Of a stretch of 19,481 nt of DNA, positions 1-7,242 are shown piece after piece. Location of the stretch: the NCBI GenBank assembly GCA_050701115.1, contig JBOHER010000461.1, positions 1 through 19,481 on the forward strand. Reading direction: 5' to 3'. How positions within the stretch are numbered: position 1 is the first letter of the stretch; every line of letters begins with the position of its first letter. The position numbers and the translations under genes are program-made. A model generated the notes under the pieces. The model had not been told where the DNA came from, ran no database searches, and saw only the letters and a program-made list of their open reading frames with translations. The stretch comes from JBOHER01 sp050701115. Lineage in GTDB: Bacteria > Actinomycetota > Actinomycetes > Mycobacteriales > Pseudonocardiaceae.

Positions 1-42
1 ATCATCAAGCAGTACGTCGAGAACCAGCGGCGGCCAGCGTGA
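1..42 (+). CDS. C-terminal tail of a gene, possibly an IS200/IS605 TnpA transposase (partial)
   Basis: Only the last 13 codons are inside the window, ending IIKQYVENQRRPA and a TGA at 40-42. The (I/V)(I/K)(K/R)xY(V/I)ENQ pattern resembles the C-terminus of small Y1 (IS200/IS605 TnpA-type) transposases as I remember them. A hairpin follows 40 nt downstream, as expected for the right end of such an element. The fragment is too short for a firm family call, and it could be the end of an unrelated gene. Confidence 0.4.
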   Translation: MIKQYVENQRRPA

Positions 43-82
43 CCGCCCCACTGCGCGGACCGGACAGGATCGGATCGGCTAT

Positions 83-102
83 CCCCGGCCTCAAGGCCAG
101 GG
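83..102 (+). repeat. Imperfect hairpin; possible IS200/IS605 right-end structure or terminator
   Basis: CCC (83-85), one unpaired C, GGCC (87-90), loop TCAA, GGCC (95-98), one unpaired A, GGG (100-102). The single-base mismatch in the stem and the position just after the putative TnpA tail fit the imperfect palindromes recognised by Y1 transposases. The same structure could serve as a factor-independent terminator, but no T-run follows it. Confidence 0.4.
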
Positions 103-170
103 CTTGCGCCGATTTGTTGTCGGTCATCTCGGTGCAGTCGGCATCGTCGACGGCGCACGGCCAGGAATAC

Positions 171-1397
171 TCACGACCGCACCAGGTCGGCTAGATCGGC
201 GTCCCTGAGCTGATCCGGCGTCACGGTCGTGCGGGAGTCCACCAGGGCTTTCAGTGCGTCGCCGTCGTCCCACATGTTCACGTTCATCGCCGCGGTGACC
301 TGCTCACCGCGCAACCAGAAGGCGATGAACTCCCTGCTCGCCAGGTCGCCGCGCACCACGAGTTCGTCGAGGTCCGGGTCCGCGAGCCCCCGGTACTCGC
401 AGCCGAGGTCGTACTGATCGGTGAAGAAGTACGGCGACTCGAGGTAGGGCTCGTTCTCACCGATCAGGTTGCCCGCGACATGGGTGCCCTGCTTCTTGGC
501 GTTCGCCCAGTGCTCGACCCGGACACGCCTGCCGTAGCGCGGATGGAAGTGTGCGGCGACGTCTCCCGCCGCGTAGACGTCGGGGGCCGCGGTCCGCAGA
601 CCGGCGTCGACATCGACGGCGCCGTCATCGGCACTGTCCAGTCCCGCGGCGCGGGCGATGCCGGCGCTCGGCGCTGCGCCGACCGCGACCAGGATGAGAT
701 CCGCGCTCAGTTCGGTGCCGTCGCCGAGCACGACACCCCGAACCTGGTCGTCCCCGACGAACTCGGTGACGCCGATCCCCAGCTTCCAGCGCACACCGTG
801 GTCGGCGTGCAGGTCGCGGAACACGCCCGCCACCTGATCACCGAGCACGGCGACCAGCGGCAGGGGCAGCGGATCGATGACCGTGGCCTCGGCGCCGTGG
901 CTGCGCACCGCCGAGGCGACCTCACAGCCGATCCAGCCGGCGCCCACGATGACCACCTGCCGCGCGGCCTCCAGTGCGGACCTGAGCTCAAGCGAGTCGT
1001 CCCATGTGCGCAGGGTGCGGATCCCGGGCAGGTCGGCGCCGGGGATCCGGAGCGTGCGCGGGGCCGAGCCCATGGCGAGCAGCAGCCGGTCGAACCGGTG
1101 CCGGCCACCGTGCGAGTCGAAAACGATCCGGGAGCCGAGTTCGACCTTGGTCGCCCGCACCCCACGCCGCAGGTCGATGGACCGCTTGAGGTAGAAGTTC
1201 TCGTCGTGTACCCAGTCCGGCTCGTCACTGTCGCCGAGCAGCACGCGCTTGGACAACGGCGGCAACTCATAGGGGCGATGCTGCTCGGCACCGAGCAGCA
1301 GAACGTCGCCCGCATAACCTCGGTCACGCAGTGCACCTGCCGCAGATGCCCCGGCAAGACCGGCGCCAATGATCACGATTCGTTTCGGCTGAGTCAT
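171..1397 (-). CDS. FAD/NAD(P)-dependent ferredoxin reductase-type oxidoreductase
   Basis: This 408-aa protein belongs to the two-dinucleotide-fold flavoprotein family (rhodocoxin/putidaredoxin reductase type), which transfers electrons from NAD(P)H through FAD to a ferredoxin or similar acceptor. Visible motifs are an N-terminal FAD-binding GAGLAG (about 11-16), the RPYELPPLSK stretch near 41-50, a second NAD-binding GAGWIG (152-157), and the FAD-contacting VYAAGDVA (about 274-281). A C-terminal reductase-type domain follows. The ATG at 1397 is chosen because GGAGGG lies six bases upstream on the minus strand. No ferredoxin or P450 gene is next to it, so its partner is unknown. It faces the IS-like remnant at its 3' end and diverges from the small gene at 1632. 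The family is secure; the physiological substrate is not known. Confidence 0.9.
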   Translation of the reverse strand: MTQPKRIVIIGAGLAGASAAGALRDRGYAGDVLLLGAEQHRPYELPPLSKRVLLGDSDEPDWVHDENFYLKRSIDLRRGVRATKVELGSRIVFDSHGGRHRFDRLLLAMGSAPRTLRIPGADLPGIRTLRTWDDSLELRSALEAARQVVIVGAGWIGCEVASAVRSHGAEATVIDPLPLPLVAVLGDQVAGVFRDLHADHGVRWKLGIGVTEFVGDDQVRGVVLGDGTELSADLILVAVGAAPSAGIARAAGLDSADDGAVDVDAGLRTAAPDVYAAGDVAAHFHPRYGRRVRVEHWANAKKQGTHVAGNLIGENEPYLESPYFFTDQYDLGCEYRGLADPDLDELVVRGDLASREFIAFWLRGEQVTAAMNVNMWDDGDALKALVDSRTTVTPDQLRDADLADLVRS

Positions 1398-1631
1398 CGT
1401 TAACCCTCCAGTGTCTTATTCTGCCTTGTGAATAACCCTCCAGTGCTGCTAAGCCACGGCAGTGTGCGTATCCCGACGCTACCGCCCGCGCGGGCACACG
1501 TCGTGATCACCATCAGCACGTTCTGGCAAGGCGGACCAATCGTCCTGCCCCGCGTGTTGCGCTCGATCGCGTCACCGCGACCCGATCGGTACGTCCCAGC
1601 CCTGACACCAGCACGACAACGAGGGAACGAC
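1398..1631. promoter_or_regulatory. Divergent intergenic region with a duplicated 13-bp element
   Basis: This 234-bp gap must hold promoters for the oxidoreductase (-) and the small gene (+). The 13-mer TAACCCTCCAGTG occurs exactly at 1401-1413 and 1433-1445, a 32-bp period or about three helical turns. The copy nearest the oxidoreductase contains its ribosome site (GGAGGG read on the minus strand). The second copy has no usable start codon behind it. I could not assign -10/-35 boxes with confidence. Confidence 0.4.
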
Positions 1632-1829
1632 ATGCCTGCGGGACGCGAGTGGACGATCGCCTGCCGGGATCTGGCCGGCCGCCGCCGGAACGTGACGGTG
1701 TTCGTCAGCGACGGCAAGGTCGTGCTGATCGCACCTCCAGGTGAAACGGCAGTGTTCACGCCGCTGGATGTCGGCCGATTGCGCGCCGCGCTCCGGGACG
1801 CCGTCGTCGGCGTGGACCTGGAGCGCTAG
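1632..1829 (+). CDS. Small conserved-type hypothetical protein, 65 aa
   Basis: The ATG at 1632 has a GAGGGA ribosome site ending six bases upstream, and GC-rich third positions run from there to the TAG at 1829. An upstream extension of the same frame to 1428 loses coding character, so the internal ATG was chosen. The product begins MPAGREWTIACRDL and has two short predicted beta-strand stretches (NVTVFVSDGKVVLIAPP) and a C-terminal helix rich in Arg and Ala. No signal peptide, membrane segment or known motif is visible, so no function is proposed. It lies between the oxidoreductase and the cobalamin leader and is probably transcribed alone. Confidence 0.6.
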   Translation: MPAGREWTIACRDLAGRRRNVTVFVSDGKVVLIAPPGETAVFTPLDVGRLRAALRDAVVGVDLER

Positions 1830-1860
1830 CCGGAGCGAACACGCAGCGCAGCACACAAGG

Positions 1861-1899
1861 CCTGCCGCTGCTCCATCGGTGTGCGCTTCGACCGGCAGG
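1861..1899 (+). terminator. Possible terminator hairpin after the small gene
   Basis: CCTGCCG (1861-1867) pairs with CGGCAGG (1893-1899), a 7-bp stem closing a 25-nt loop, 31 nt after the small gene stops and just before the riboswitch. There is no T-tract. It could end the upstream transcript, or be incidental in such GC-rich DNA. Confidence 0.3.
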
Positions 1900-1937
1900 T
1901 GGGGAGCACCCGGCAGATCACATTGACGCGCTCATGA

Positions 1938-2046
1938 CCGGCGGCATACGGTTGTCCGGCTCAGCGATGGCCGGCGGAAGTCCGGTGAGAATCCGGCACG
2001 GACGCGCCACTGTAACCAGCACGGGAGTCAGACCCGCTGCCATCGA
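1938..2046 (+). promoter_or_regulatory. Cobalamin (AdoCbl) riboswitch in the cbtB leader
   Basis: The conserved core is recognisable in order: GGAAGTCCGGTGAGAATCCGG (about 1976-1996), then GCGCCACTGTAACC (about 2003-2016), then CGGGAGTCAGACC (about 2022-2034). These correspond to the GGTG/AATCC stem, the B12-box region and the GAGTCAG element of the family. The downstream GGGC at 2059-2062 can pair either with GCCC at 2051-2054 or with GCCC at 2070-2073, next to the AGGAGG ribosome site (2075-2080). This suggests translational control, where bound cobalamin lowers CbtB/CbtA synthesis. The 5' boundary is approximate. B12 riboswitches upstream of cbt genes are an established pattern. Confidence 0.88.
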
Positions 2047-2088
2047 CCCAGCCCAACCGGGCCGCGAAAGCCCTAGGAGGTCATGACC

Positions 2089-2310
2089 ATGTCGCAGGCG
2101 GCAGCATTCCCCGCTCCCCGCACCGCCCCGATGCCCGTCCGAATCCCCATCCGCGAGATCGTCCCGTGGGCGATTCTTGTCGGCATGCTGGCGCTCATCA
2201 CGCTCTATTTCGTGGGCGCGGAGGACGGTGCCACCGCACTGTTCTCCGGGGGCTACGTGCACGAGTTCCTGCACGACGGCCGCCACCTGCTGGCCTTCCC
2301 GTGCCACTGA
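2089..2310 (+). CDS. cbtB: CbtB, small subunit of the predicted cobalt transporter
   Basis: This 73-aa protein has one membrane segment (about residues 25-43, WAILVGMLALITLYFVG) followed by a His-bearing tail with H58, H62, H66 and the terminal CH. That is the hallmark of CbtB, where the His residues are thought to bind cobalt. Two in-frame ATGs exist. The one at 2089 lies 8 nt after AGGAGG (2075-2080), whereas the one at 2083 would be only 2 nt away, so 2089 is preferred. It sits behind a cobalamin riboswitch and 25 nt before cbtA, so the pair is most likely co-transcribed and repressed when B12 is plentiful. Transport by CbtAB is mainly inferred in the literature from its regulation and genomic context. 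Confidence 0.88.
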   Translation: MSQAAAFPAPRTAPMPVRIPIREIVPWAILVGMLALITLYFVGAEDGATALFSGGYVHEFLHDGRHLLAFPCH

Positions 2311-2335
2311 TCGATTCGGAAGGCCACCAAACTCC

Positions 2336-3088
2336 ATGATGCGTACGTTATTGGTGCGCGGCCTGATCGCCGGCTTGCTCGCCGGCATGGTCGCGGCCGT
2401 CTTTGCTTACTTCGTCGGTGAACCCCAGGTGGACGCCGCGATCGCGATCGAGGAGGCCGCAGCGGCTGACGAAGTGGCCGCCGGACACGACCACGGCGGC
2501 GATGACGCCCTCGTCAGCAGGGGCGTGCAGAGCACGATCGGACTACTGGCTGCCCAGGCCGGGTTCGGCGTCGCCTTCGGCGGCCTGTTCGCGCTGGCCT
2601 TCGCATTCCTCTACGGCAGGCTCGGCGCGTTCAGTGCCCGCACCTACGCTGCCGCGCTCGCGATCGGGGCGTTCGTCGTGGTGGCGCTGGTGCCGTTCGT
2701 GAAGTACCCGGCGAACCCGCCTGCCGTAGGCCAACCGGGCACCATCGCCTCCCGTACCGAGCTGTACTTCGGGTTCCTCGTCATTTCGCTGCTCGCCGCC
2801 TGCGTGGCGTTGTACGCGGCCACAGTGCTCGCCCAGCGCTACGGCGGCTGGACCGCTGCGACGGCCGCACTGGTCGGCTACCTGGCCGTGGTCGCGACCT
2901 GCGGCGTGCTGCTGCCCGCGGTCAACGAGGTGCCCGAGGACTTCCCGGCCACGGTGCTGTGGGATTTCCGGGTGGCCTCACTCGGCAACCTGGTCGTGCT
3001 GTGGGCGGTGCTCGGACTGGTGTTCGGCGCACTCGCGCAGCGTGCCCTCGCCCAGGCGACCGCGAAGGCTGAACCCGTCGCCGCCTGA
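2336..3088 (+). CDS. cbtA: CbtA, membrane subunit of the predicted cobalt transporter
   Basis: The product is a 250-aa integral membrane protein with about five or six hydrophobic spans, starting MMRTLLVRGLIAGLLAG. After the first span there is an outward-type loop with HDHGGDD (H51, H53), a plausible metal-capture motif. KYPANPP near the middle is typical of CbtA. Of the two adjacent ATGs (2336, 2339), 2336 is used because GGAAGG lies 12 nt upstream; the choice is weak. The reading frame is open back to 2177, but that part overlaps cbtB and has no coding character in this frame. Working with CbtB it should import Co2+ for the corrin pathway. It ends convergently with cobQ at a strong hairpin. 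Confidence 0.88.
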   Translation: MMRTLLVRGLIAGLLAGMVAAVFAYFVGEPQVDAAIAIEEAAAADEVAAGHDHGGDDALVSRGVQSTIGLLAAQAGFGVAFGGLFALAFAFLYGRLGAFSARTYAAALAIGAFVVVALVPFVKYPANPPAVGQPGTIASRTELYFGFLVISLLAACVALYAATVLAQRYGGWTAATAALVGYLAVVATCGVLLPAVNEVPEDFPATVLWDFRVASLGNLVVLWAVLGLVFGALAQRALAQATAKAEPVAA

Positions 3089-3092
3089 ACCG

Positions 3093-3114
3093 GGAAAGTC
3101 GCCGGCGAGTTTCC
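3093..3114. terminator. Bidirectional terminator-like hairpin between cbtA and cobQ
   Basis: GGAAA (3093-3097) pairs with TTTCC (3110-3114). A G/G mismatch follows, then TCG pairs with CGA around a CCGG loop. It fills the 28-bp gap between two converging genes, so it can end transcripts from both sides. The same design recurs at 10218-10239. Confidence 0.65.
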
Positions 3115-3116
3115 GT

Positions 3117-4640
3117 TCAGGTTGGGGCGCCGGGAGGGATGAACAGCAACCCTTCCGGTGCGCCGCCTTTGATCAACGCCAGTAGTGCGGCGGTGTCCAG
3201 ATGCTCGGCGACGGCGTCGGCGAGCCGGTCCAGCATCGACGCGCGCAGTTCCGCGAAGCCCGGCGCGCCCTCGACCGGCGACCACTCGACGCCCGCCTGC
3301 GCCGCGGCCTCGGCCAGCCAGGCCCGGCGGAAGCCGTCGTTGTCGAACGCGCCGTGCCAGGTCGTCCCCCAGACCGCACCGAGGCGCCAGCCGTCCAGGA
3401 ACGGCTCCGCTTCCGCCGACCGCGGATCGCCCGGATCGATCGCCGCGCGCCCATGGTGGATCTCGTAGGCCTTGACGTCCTGCTCCCGCCAGCGGCCACA
3501 CGGGGTGCCCAGCGTCTTCTCCCACGTGAAGTCCACCCTGGTCGGCAGCAGCCCGAGCCCGTCAACCGAGCCCGCCGCCGACTCCCACTCGTCGTCGATG
3601 ACGCGCGCGAGCATCTGATGGCCGCCGCAAATGCCCAGCACCGGACGGCCACCTGCGGCGCGGGCGAGCACCGCGTCGGCGATGCCGCGCGCACGCAGCC
3701 ACGCAAGGTCGCTGACCGTAGCCCGCGAACCCGGCAGCACCGCGATGTCGCTGGCCAGCACCATATCGGCGTCTGCGGTCAGCGTGACGCTCACTCCCGG
3801 CTCCGCGGCCAGCGCGTCGACATCGGTGGCGTTGGACGCCCGCGGGAACCGCACCACGGCCACCCGCAACGCGCGTGCATCTGTCGACATATGCACGGCG
3901 GCACGCTGCCAGCCCGCCTGCGCGAGGGCGTCCTCGGAGTCGATCCACACCCCGTCCAGCCACGGCAACACACCCAGCACCGGGCGGCCGGTGACCTGGG
4001 TCAGCGTGGCCAGCCCCGGTCGCAGCAGGCTGACGTCACCCCGGAACTTGTTCACGATCCACCCGGCCATCAGTGCCTGGTCCTCGGCGCCCAGCAGCGC
4101 GAGCGTGCCGTACATGGAGGCGAGCACGCCCCCTCGATCGATGTCACCGACGACCACGACCGGCAGGCGGGCGGCGCGCGCCAGTCCCATGTTGACGTAG
4201 TCGCCTGCCCGCAGGTTGATCTCCGCGGGGCTACCGGCGCCTTCGCACACCACGATGTCGACCCGCTCCCGCAGCCAGGCCAGTGCATCGAACGCGATCC
4301 GGGCAAGGCCTGCCCGGCCGGTGGCGTACTCCCCCGCGTCCAACGTGCCGTACGGCTTGCCCATCGCGATCACGTGGCTGCGGCGGTCGCTGCCCGGCTT
4401 GAGCAGGATCGGATTCATCGCGGCTTCGGCCCGCACACCGGCGGCTTGGGCCTGCAGCCACTGGGCGCGACCGATCTCCGCGCCGTCGGCACACACCATG
4501 GAGTTGTTGGACATGTTCTGCGCCTTGAACGGCGCGACCGAGTAGCCAAGTCTGGCAAGGAAACGGCAGATCCCCGCGGTCACCAGGCTCTTGCCCGCAT
4601 CCGATGTGGTACCGGCGACCAGGATCCCGCCCGCGGTCAT
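3117..4640 (-). CDS. cobQ: Cobyric acid synthase (CobQ/CbiP)
   Basis: The product (507 aa, normal length) amidates the b, d, e and g side chains of adenosylcobyrinic acid a,c-diamide using glutamine and ATP. The N-terminal dethiobiotin-synthetase-like ATPase domain has the P-loop GTTSDAGKS (about 10-18) and the family motif QNMSNNS (41-47). The C-terminal class I glutaminase domain has the nucleophile Cys338 in GICGGHQM and the conserved AYEIHHG (391-397). Its ATG at 4640 overlaps the stop of cobD by four bases (ATGA), showing translational coupling. It is the last gene of the esterase-cobD-cobQ unit and ends at the shared hairpin. Confidence 0.96.
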   Translation of the reverse strand: MTAGGILVAGTTSDAGKSLVTAGICRFLARLGYSVAPFKAQNMSNNSMVCADGAEIGRAQWLQAQAAGVRAEAAMNPILLKPGSDRRSHVIAMGKPYGTLDAGEYATGRAGLARIAFDALAWLRERVDIVVCEGAGSPAEINLRAGDYVNMGLARAARLPVVVVGDIDRGGVLASMYGTLALLGAEDQALMAGWIVNKFRGDVSLLRPGLATLTQVTGRPVLGVLPWLDGVWIDSEDALAQAGWQRAAVHMSTDARALRVAVVRFPRASNATDVDALAAEPGVSVTLTADADMVLASDIAVLPGSRATVSDLAWLRARGIADAVLARAAGGRPVLGICGGHQMLARVIDDEWESAAGSVDGLGLLPTRVDFTWEKTLGTPCGRWREQDVKAYEIHHGRAAIDPGDPRSAEAEPFLDGWRLGAVWGTTWHGAFDNDGFRRAWLAEAAAQAGVEWSPVEGAPGFAELRASMLDRLADAVAEHLDTAALLALIKGGAPEGLLFIPPGAPT

Positions 4641-5602
4641 CGTCGCCTGCGCATCATGACGAGCGCGGCCGCGACGGCCAGCGCGGTGGCACCGACGGCA
4701 CGGGACAACGTGACCGACCGGCGCAGGTCACCAGGGGACGGTGTGGACCCATCGCCCAGGGTGCCGCGATCCTCGACCGTGCCCGAGTAGCTGTTCACAC
4801 CGCCCAGTCGGACTCCGAGCGCACCCGCGAACGCCGCCTCTACCGGGCCCGCGTTGGGGCTCGGATGCCGCGTGGCGTCCCGCCGCCAGATCCGCAGCGC
4901 GGCGCGCGGGCTGCCACCGACCAGCGGCGCGCAGGCCGCGGCGGCCAGCGCGCTCATCCGGGCGGGCACCAGGTTGGCCAGGTCATCGCCGCGCGCACTG
5001 GCCCAGCCGAATCGGGTGTGCCGCGGCGAGCGATGGCCGACCATGGCGTCCAGGGTGTTGAGCGCCCGGTAACCGAGTAGGCCGGGAATACCGGCGAGAC
5101 CGCCCCACAGCAGCGGGGCGACCACCGCGTCCGAGGTGTTCTCGGCGATCGACTCGGTGGCGGCCCTTGCGAGTCCCTTGGCGTCCAAGCCGTCTGGGTC
5201 GCGGCCGCACAGGTGGGACAGCCGGTCGCGGGCGGCCGGGAGGTCCTCGACGTCCAGCAGTCGCGCCATGGTCTCGCCCTCGGTGGCCAGGCCGCGGCCG
5301 CCGAGCACTGCCCAGGTGGCCAGGCCGGTGGCGGCCGCCCGGGCCAGCGGGTGCCGCGCGGTGACCGCGTGCAAGGCGACACCGAGCCCGGCACTGACAC
5401 TGACACAACTGCCCGCGTAGGCGGCGCCGCTGGACCGCGAATCGGCCCACATCCGGCGCTCCAGCGCGCCCGCCGCGGTACCGAACACGGCGACCGGGTG
5501 GCCCCGGCGCGGATCGCCGAGCACGGCATCCGCGAGGTAGCCGAGGACAAGACCGATGACGGTGGGAACAGGGCCCACCCGGGGTCGCTCGGGGCGCGAC
5601 AT
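4637..5602 (-). CDS. cobD: Adenosylcobinamide-phosphate synthase (CobD/CbiB)
   Basis: This 321-aa polytopic membrane protein attaches the aminopropanol arm (or its phosphate) to cobyric acid. Diagnostic stretches are GYLADAVLGDPRRGHPVAVFG near the N-terminus, ESIAENTSDAVVAPLLWG in the middle, LNTLDAMVGHR, and the C-terminal PSPNAGPVEAAFAGALG. The start at 5602 (MSRPERPRVG) is preferred over the upstream ATG at 5638, because the extra 12 residues lie inside the esterase gene. The start lies 2 nt after the esterase stop, and the stop overlaps cobQ. CobC (10240-11262) is the likely supplier of its aminopropanol phosphate substrate. Confidence 0.93.
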   Translation of the reverse strand: MSRPERPRVGPVPTVIGLVLGYLADAVLGDPRRGHPVAVFGTAAGALERRMWADSRSSGAAYAGSCVSVSAGLGVALHAVTARHPLARAAATGLATWAVLGGRGLATEGETMARLLDVEDLPAARDRLSHLCGRDPDGLDAKGLARAATESIAENTSDAVVAPLLWGGLAGIPGLLGYRALNTLDAMVGHRSPRHTRFGWASARGDDLANLVPARMSALAAAACAPLVGGSPRAALRIWRRDATRHPSPNAGPVEAAFAGALGVRLGGVNSYSGTVEDRGTLGDGSTPSPGDLRRSVTLSRAVGATALAVAAALVMMRRRR

Positions 5603-5604
5603 GC

Positions 5605-6540
5605 TCAGCTCTTGAGGGTTTCCCGCAGCAGGGCGCATGTCTCGTCCACGGCGGATTGGGCGGCGGGCACGAAGGGTCCAAAGTGGATGAACCCGTGGAT
5701 CATCCCGTCGAATCTGCGCGAGGTCACTGGGACACCGGCTTCTTCCAGCGCCGTCGCGTAGGCCTCACCCTGATCGCGAATGGGGTCGAACTCCGCGGTG
5801 ATCACCACCGTGGGCGGCAGGCTCTCCAGTTTCGGAAACAGGATCGGCGACATGCGGGGATCGAGCAGCAGCGCGAAATCGGTGACATAGGCCAGCGCGA
5901 ACAGTTCCAGCGAACTCTGGTCCAGGAAGTAGCCCTCGGCGAACTCCGCACGAGAGGGGTAGTCCTTGCTGACATCGGTGGCCGGGTAGATCAGCAGTTG
6001 CGCGGCGATCGCCGGAGCATTGTCGTCGCCGGCGAACTCCTGCGCGACCACCGCGGCGAGATTGCCGCCCGCGCTGTCACCCGCCAGGGCGAGCCGATCA
6101 GGGTCCCCACCGAGTTCGGCGATATGGTCGCTCACCCAGCGGGTCGCCGCGACGCAGTCCTCGACGCTCGCCGGAAACGGGTTCTCCGGCGCGAGCCGGT
6201 AGTCGACGCTGACCACGACCGCGTCCACCTGCCGGCAGATCTCCCGGCACATCAGATCATGGGTCGCGATGCTGCCGATCGCGAAGCCGCCGCCGTGCAG
6301 GAAGACCACGGTGGGATGCGCCCCGTCCGTCCCCGGCCGATAGGTACGCGCGCCGATCGGCCCGTCCGCACCGGGAATCTCGGTGTCGGTCACGTCCTCG
6401 ATCTTGGGCCCGAGTTCGGCAAGGGCCGGGTTCGCCGTGATCTCCAGCAGACGCTGACGGACGGCCTGCACCGTGTCACCCTCGCCCACCAGCGACGGCA
6501 TCCTCGTGAGCAGCTGGTCGAAGATCGGATCGAGCGGCAC
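5605..6540 (-). CDS. Alpha/beta hydrolase, HSL-family (lipase/esterase)
   Basis: The 311-aa protein is of the hormone-sensitive-lipase/bacterial esterase family. Motifs are the oxyanion-hole HGGG (82-85), nucleophile Ser156 in GDSAGG, the acid Asp252 in AEFDPIRDQG, and His282 in GMIHGF, so the catalytic triad appears complete. The GTG at 6540 is chosen because GGAGG lies 5 nt upstream; a longer frame reaches 6579 without a better site. There is no signal peptide, so it is presumably cytoplasmic and acts on acyl esters of unknown identity. It is the first gene of a unit with cobD, separated by only 2 nt, which is unusual because no hydrolase is needed in the known cobalamin pathway. It diverges from cobU across a 75-bp gap. 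Confidence 0.92.
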   Translation of the reverse strand: MPLDPIFDQLLTRMPSLVGEGDTVQAVRQRLLEITANPALAELGPKIEDVTDTEIPGADGPIGARTYRPGTDGAHPTVVFLHGGGFAIGSIATHDLMCREICRQVDAVVVSVDYRLAPENPFPASVEDCVAATRWVSDHIAELGGDPDRLALAGDSAGGNLAAVVAQEFAGDDNAPAIAAQLLIYPATDVSKDYPSRAEFAEGYFLDQSSLELFALAYVTDFALLLDPRMSPILFPKLESLPPTVVITAEFDPIRDQGEAYATALEEAGVPVTSRRFDGMIHGFIHFGPFVPAAQSAVDETCALLRETLKS

Positions 6541-6615
6541 GGATACCTCCATGAGCAACGCGACAATGACGACTCGCACGGTACGGCGTCGGCGAGCGCT
6601 GAAACAATGCTGGGC

Positions 6616-7239
6616 ATGTCACAACGATCGGCTCGCCGCACGCTGGCACGGGTTTTCGAGCTGGTGGCGCGCACCTTCGCACAATGGGCGGATTCGACGC
6701 GACCACCCGGCAAGGTGTTGGTGCTCGGCGGGGCCCGGTCGGGCAAGTCCGGGCATGCCGAGCGGCTGATCTCCCGGTACCCCGAAGTCACCTACCTCGC
6801 CACCGGCAACCCGACCAGCGCGGACGATCCAGAATGGGCCGAGCGGATCCGGCTGCACCGGGAGCGCAGGCCCGCTCGGTGGCGCACGGTGGAGACCGCC
6901 GACCCGGCGGCGGTGCTGCGAGAATCCCGCACGCCGGTACTGCTCGATTGCCTCGCCACCTGGCTGGACAGGGTGCTCGACGATGCGGGCGCGTGGCAGG
7001 AAACCGAGGGTTGGCAGCAGCGGGTGGAGGATCGGGTCACCGAGTTCCTCGATGCCTGGCGTGCGGCGACAGTGCCGATCATCGCGGTGAGCAACGAGGT
7101 CGGCAGCGGTGTGGTCCCGGCGACACCGTCTGGGCGAGTGTTCCGTGATGTGCTTGGCTCGCTGAACAGCCGCGTCGCCGAGCACGCCGACCGCGTACTC
7201 CTCGTGGTCGCGGGACGAGCACTTGATCTAGGGAAGTGA
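6616..7239 (+). CDS. cobU: Adenosylcobinamide kinase / guanylyltransferase (CobU/CobP)
   Basis: The bifunctional enzyme phosphorylates adenosylcobinamide and then adds GMP to give AdoCbi-GDP. Visible motifs are the P-loop GGARSGKS (38-45), TYLATGNP, RIRLHRERRPARW carrying the His that is guanylylated in the family, LLDCLATWL, and VSNEVGSGVVP. The ATG at 6616 gives 207 aa, roughly 30 residues longer at the N-terminus than usual. Alternatives are an ATG at 6607 and a GTG at 6715, right before the conserved LVLGGARSGKS. No strong ribosome site marks any of them, so the start is uncertain. Its stop lies 3 nt before cobT. Confidence 0.93.
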   Translation: MSQRSARRTLARVFELVARTFAQWADSTRPPGKVLVLGGARSGKSGHAERLISRYPEVTYLATGNPTSADDPEWAERIRLHRERRPARWRTVETADPAAVLRESRTPVLLDCLATWLDRVLDDAGAWQETEGWQQRVEDRVTEFLDAWRAATVPIIAVSNEVGSGVVPATPSGRVFRDVLGSLNSRVAEHADRVLLVVAGRALDLGK

Positions 7240-7242
7240 ACA

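Noticed and set aside
480..1403. Long plus-strand open frame opposite the oxidoreductase
   Set aside because: It is an antisense shadow created by high GC; the minus-strand frame has clear flavoprotein motifs.
1572..1856. Minus-strand open frames opposite the small gene
   Set aside because: No ribosome site or motif; the plus-strand 65-codon gene has a better start and codon pattern.
3201..4790. 529-codon plus-strand open frame opposite cobQ and the end of cobD
   Set aside because: Composition is His/Arg/Pro-rich shadow sequence without motifs, and cobQ is certain on the other strand.
5656..6615. Upstream part of the frame that contains cobU
   Set aside because: It lies antisense to the esterase and lacks coding character; cobU starts near 6616.
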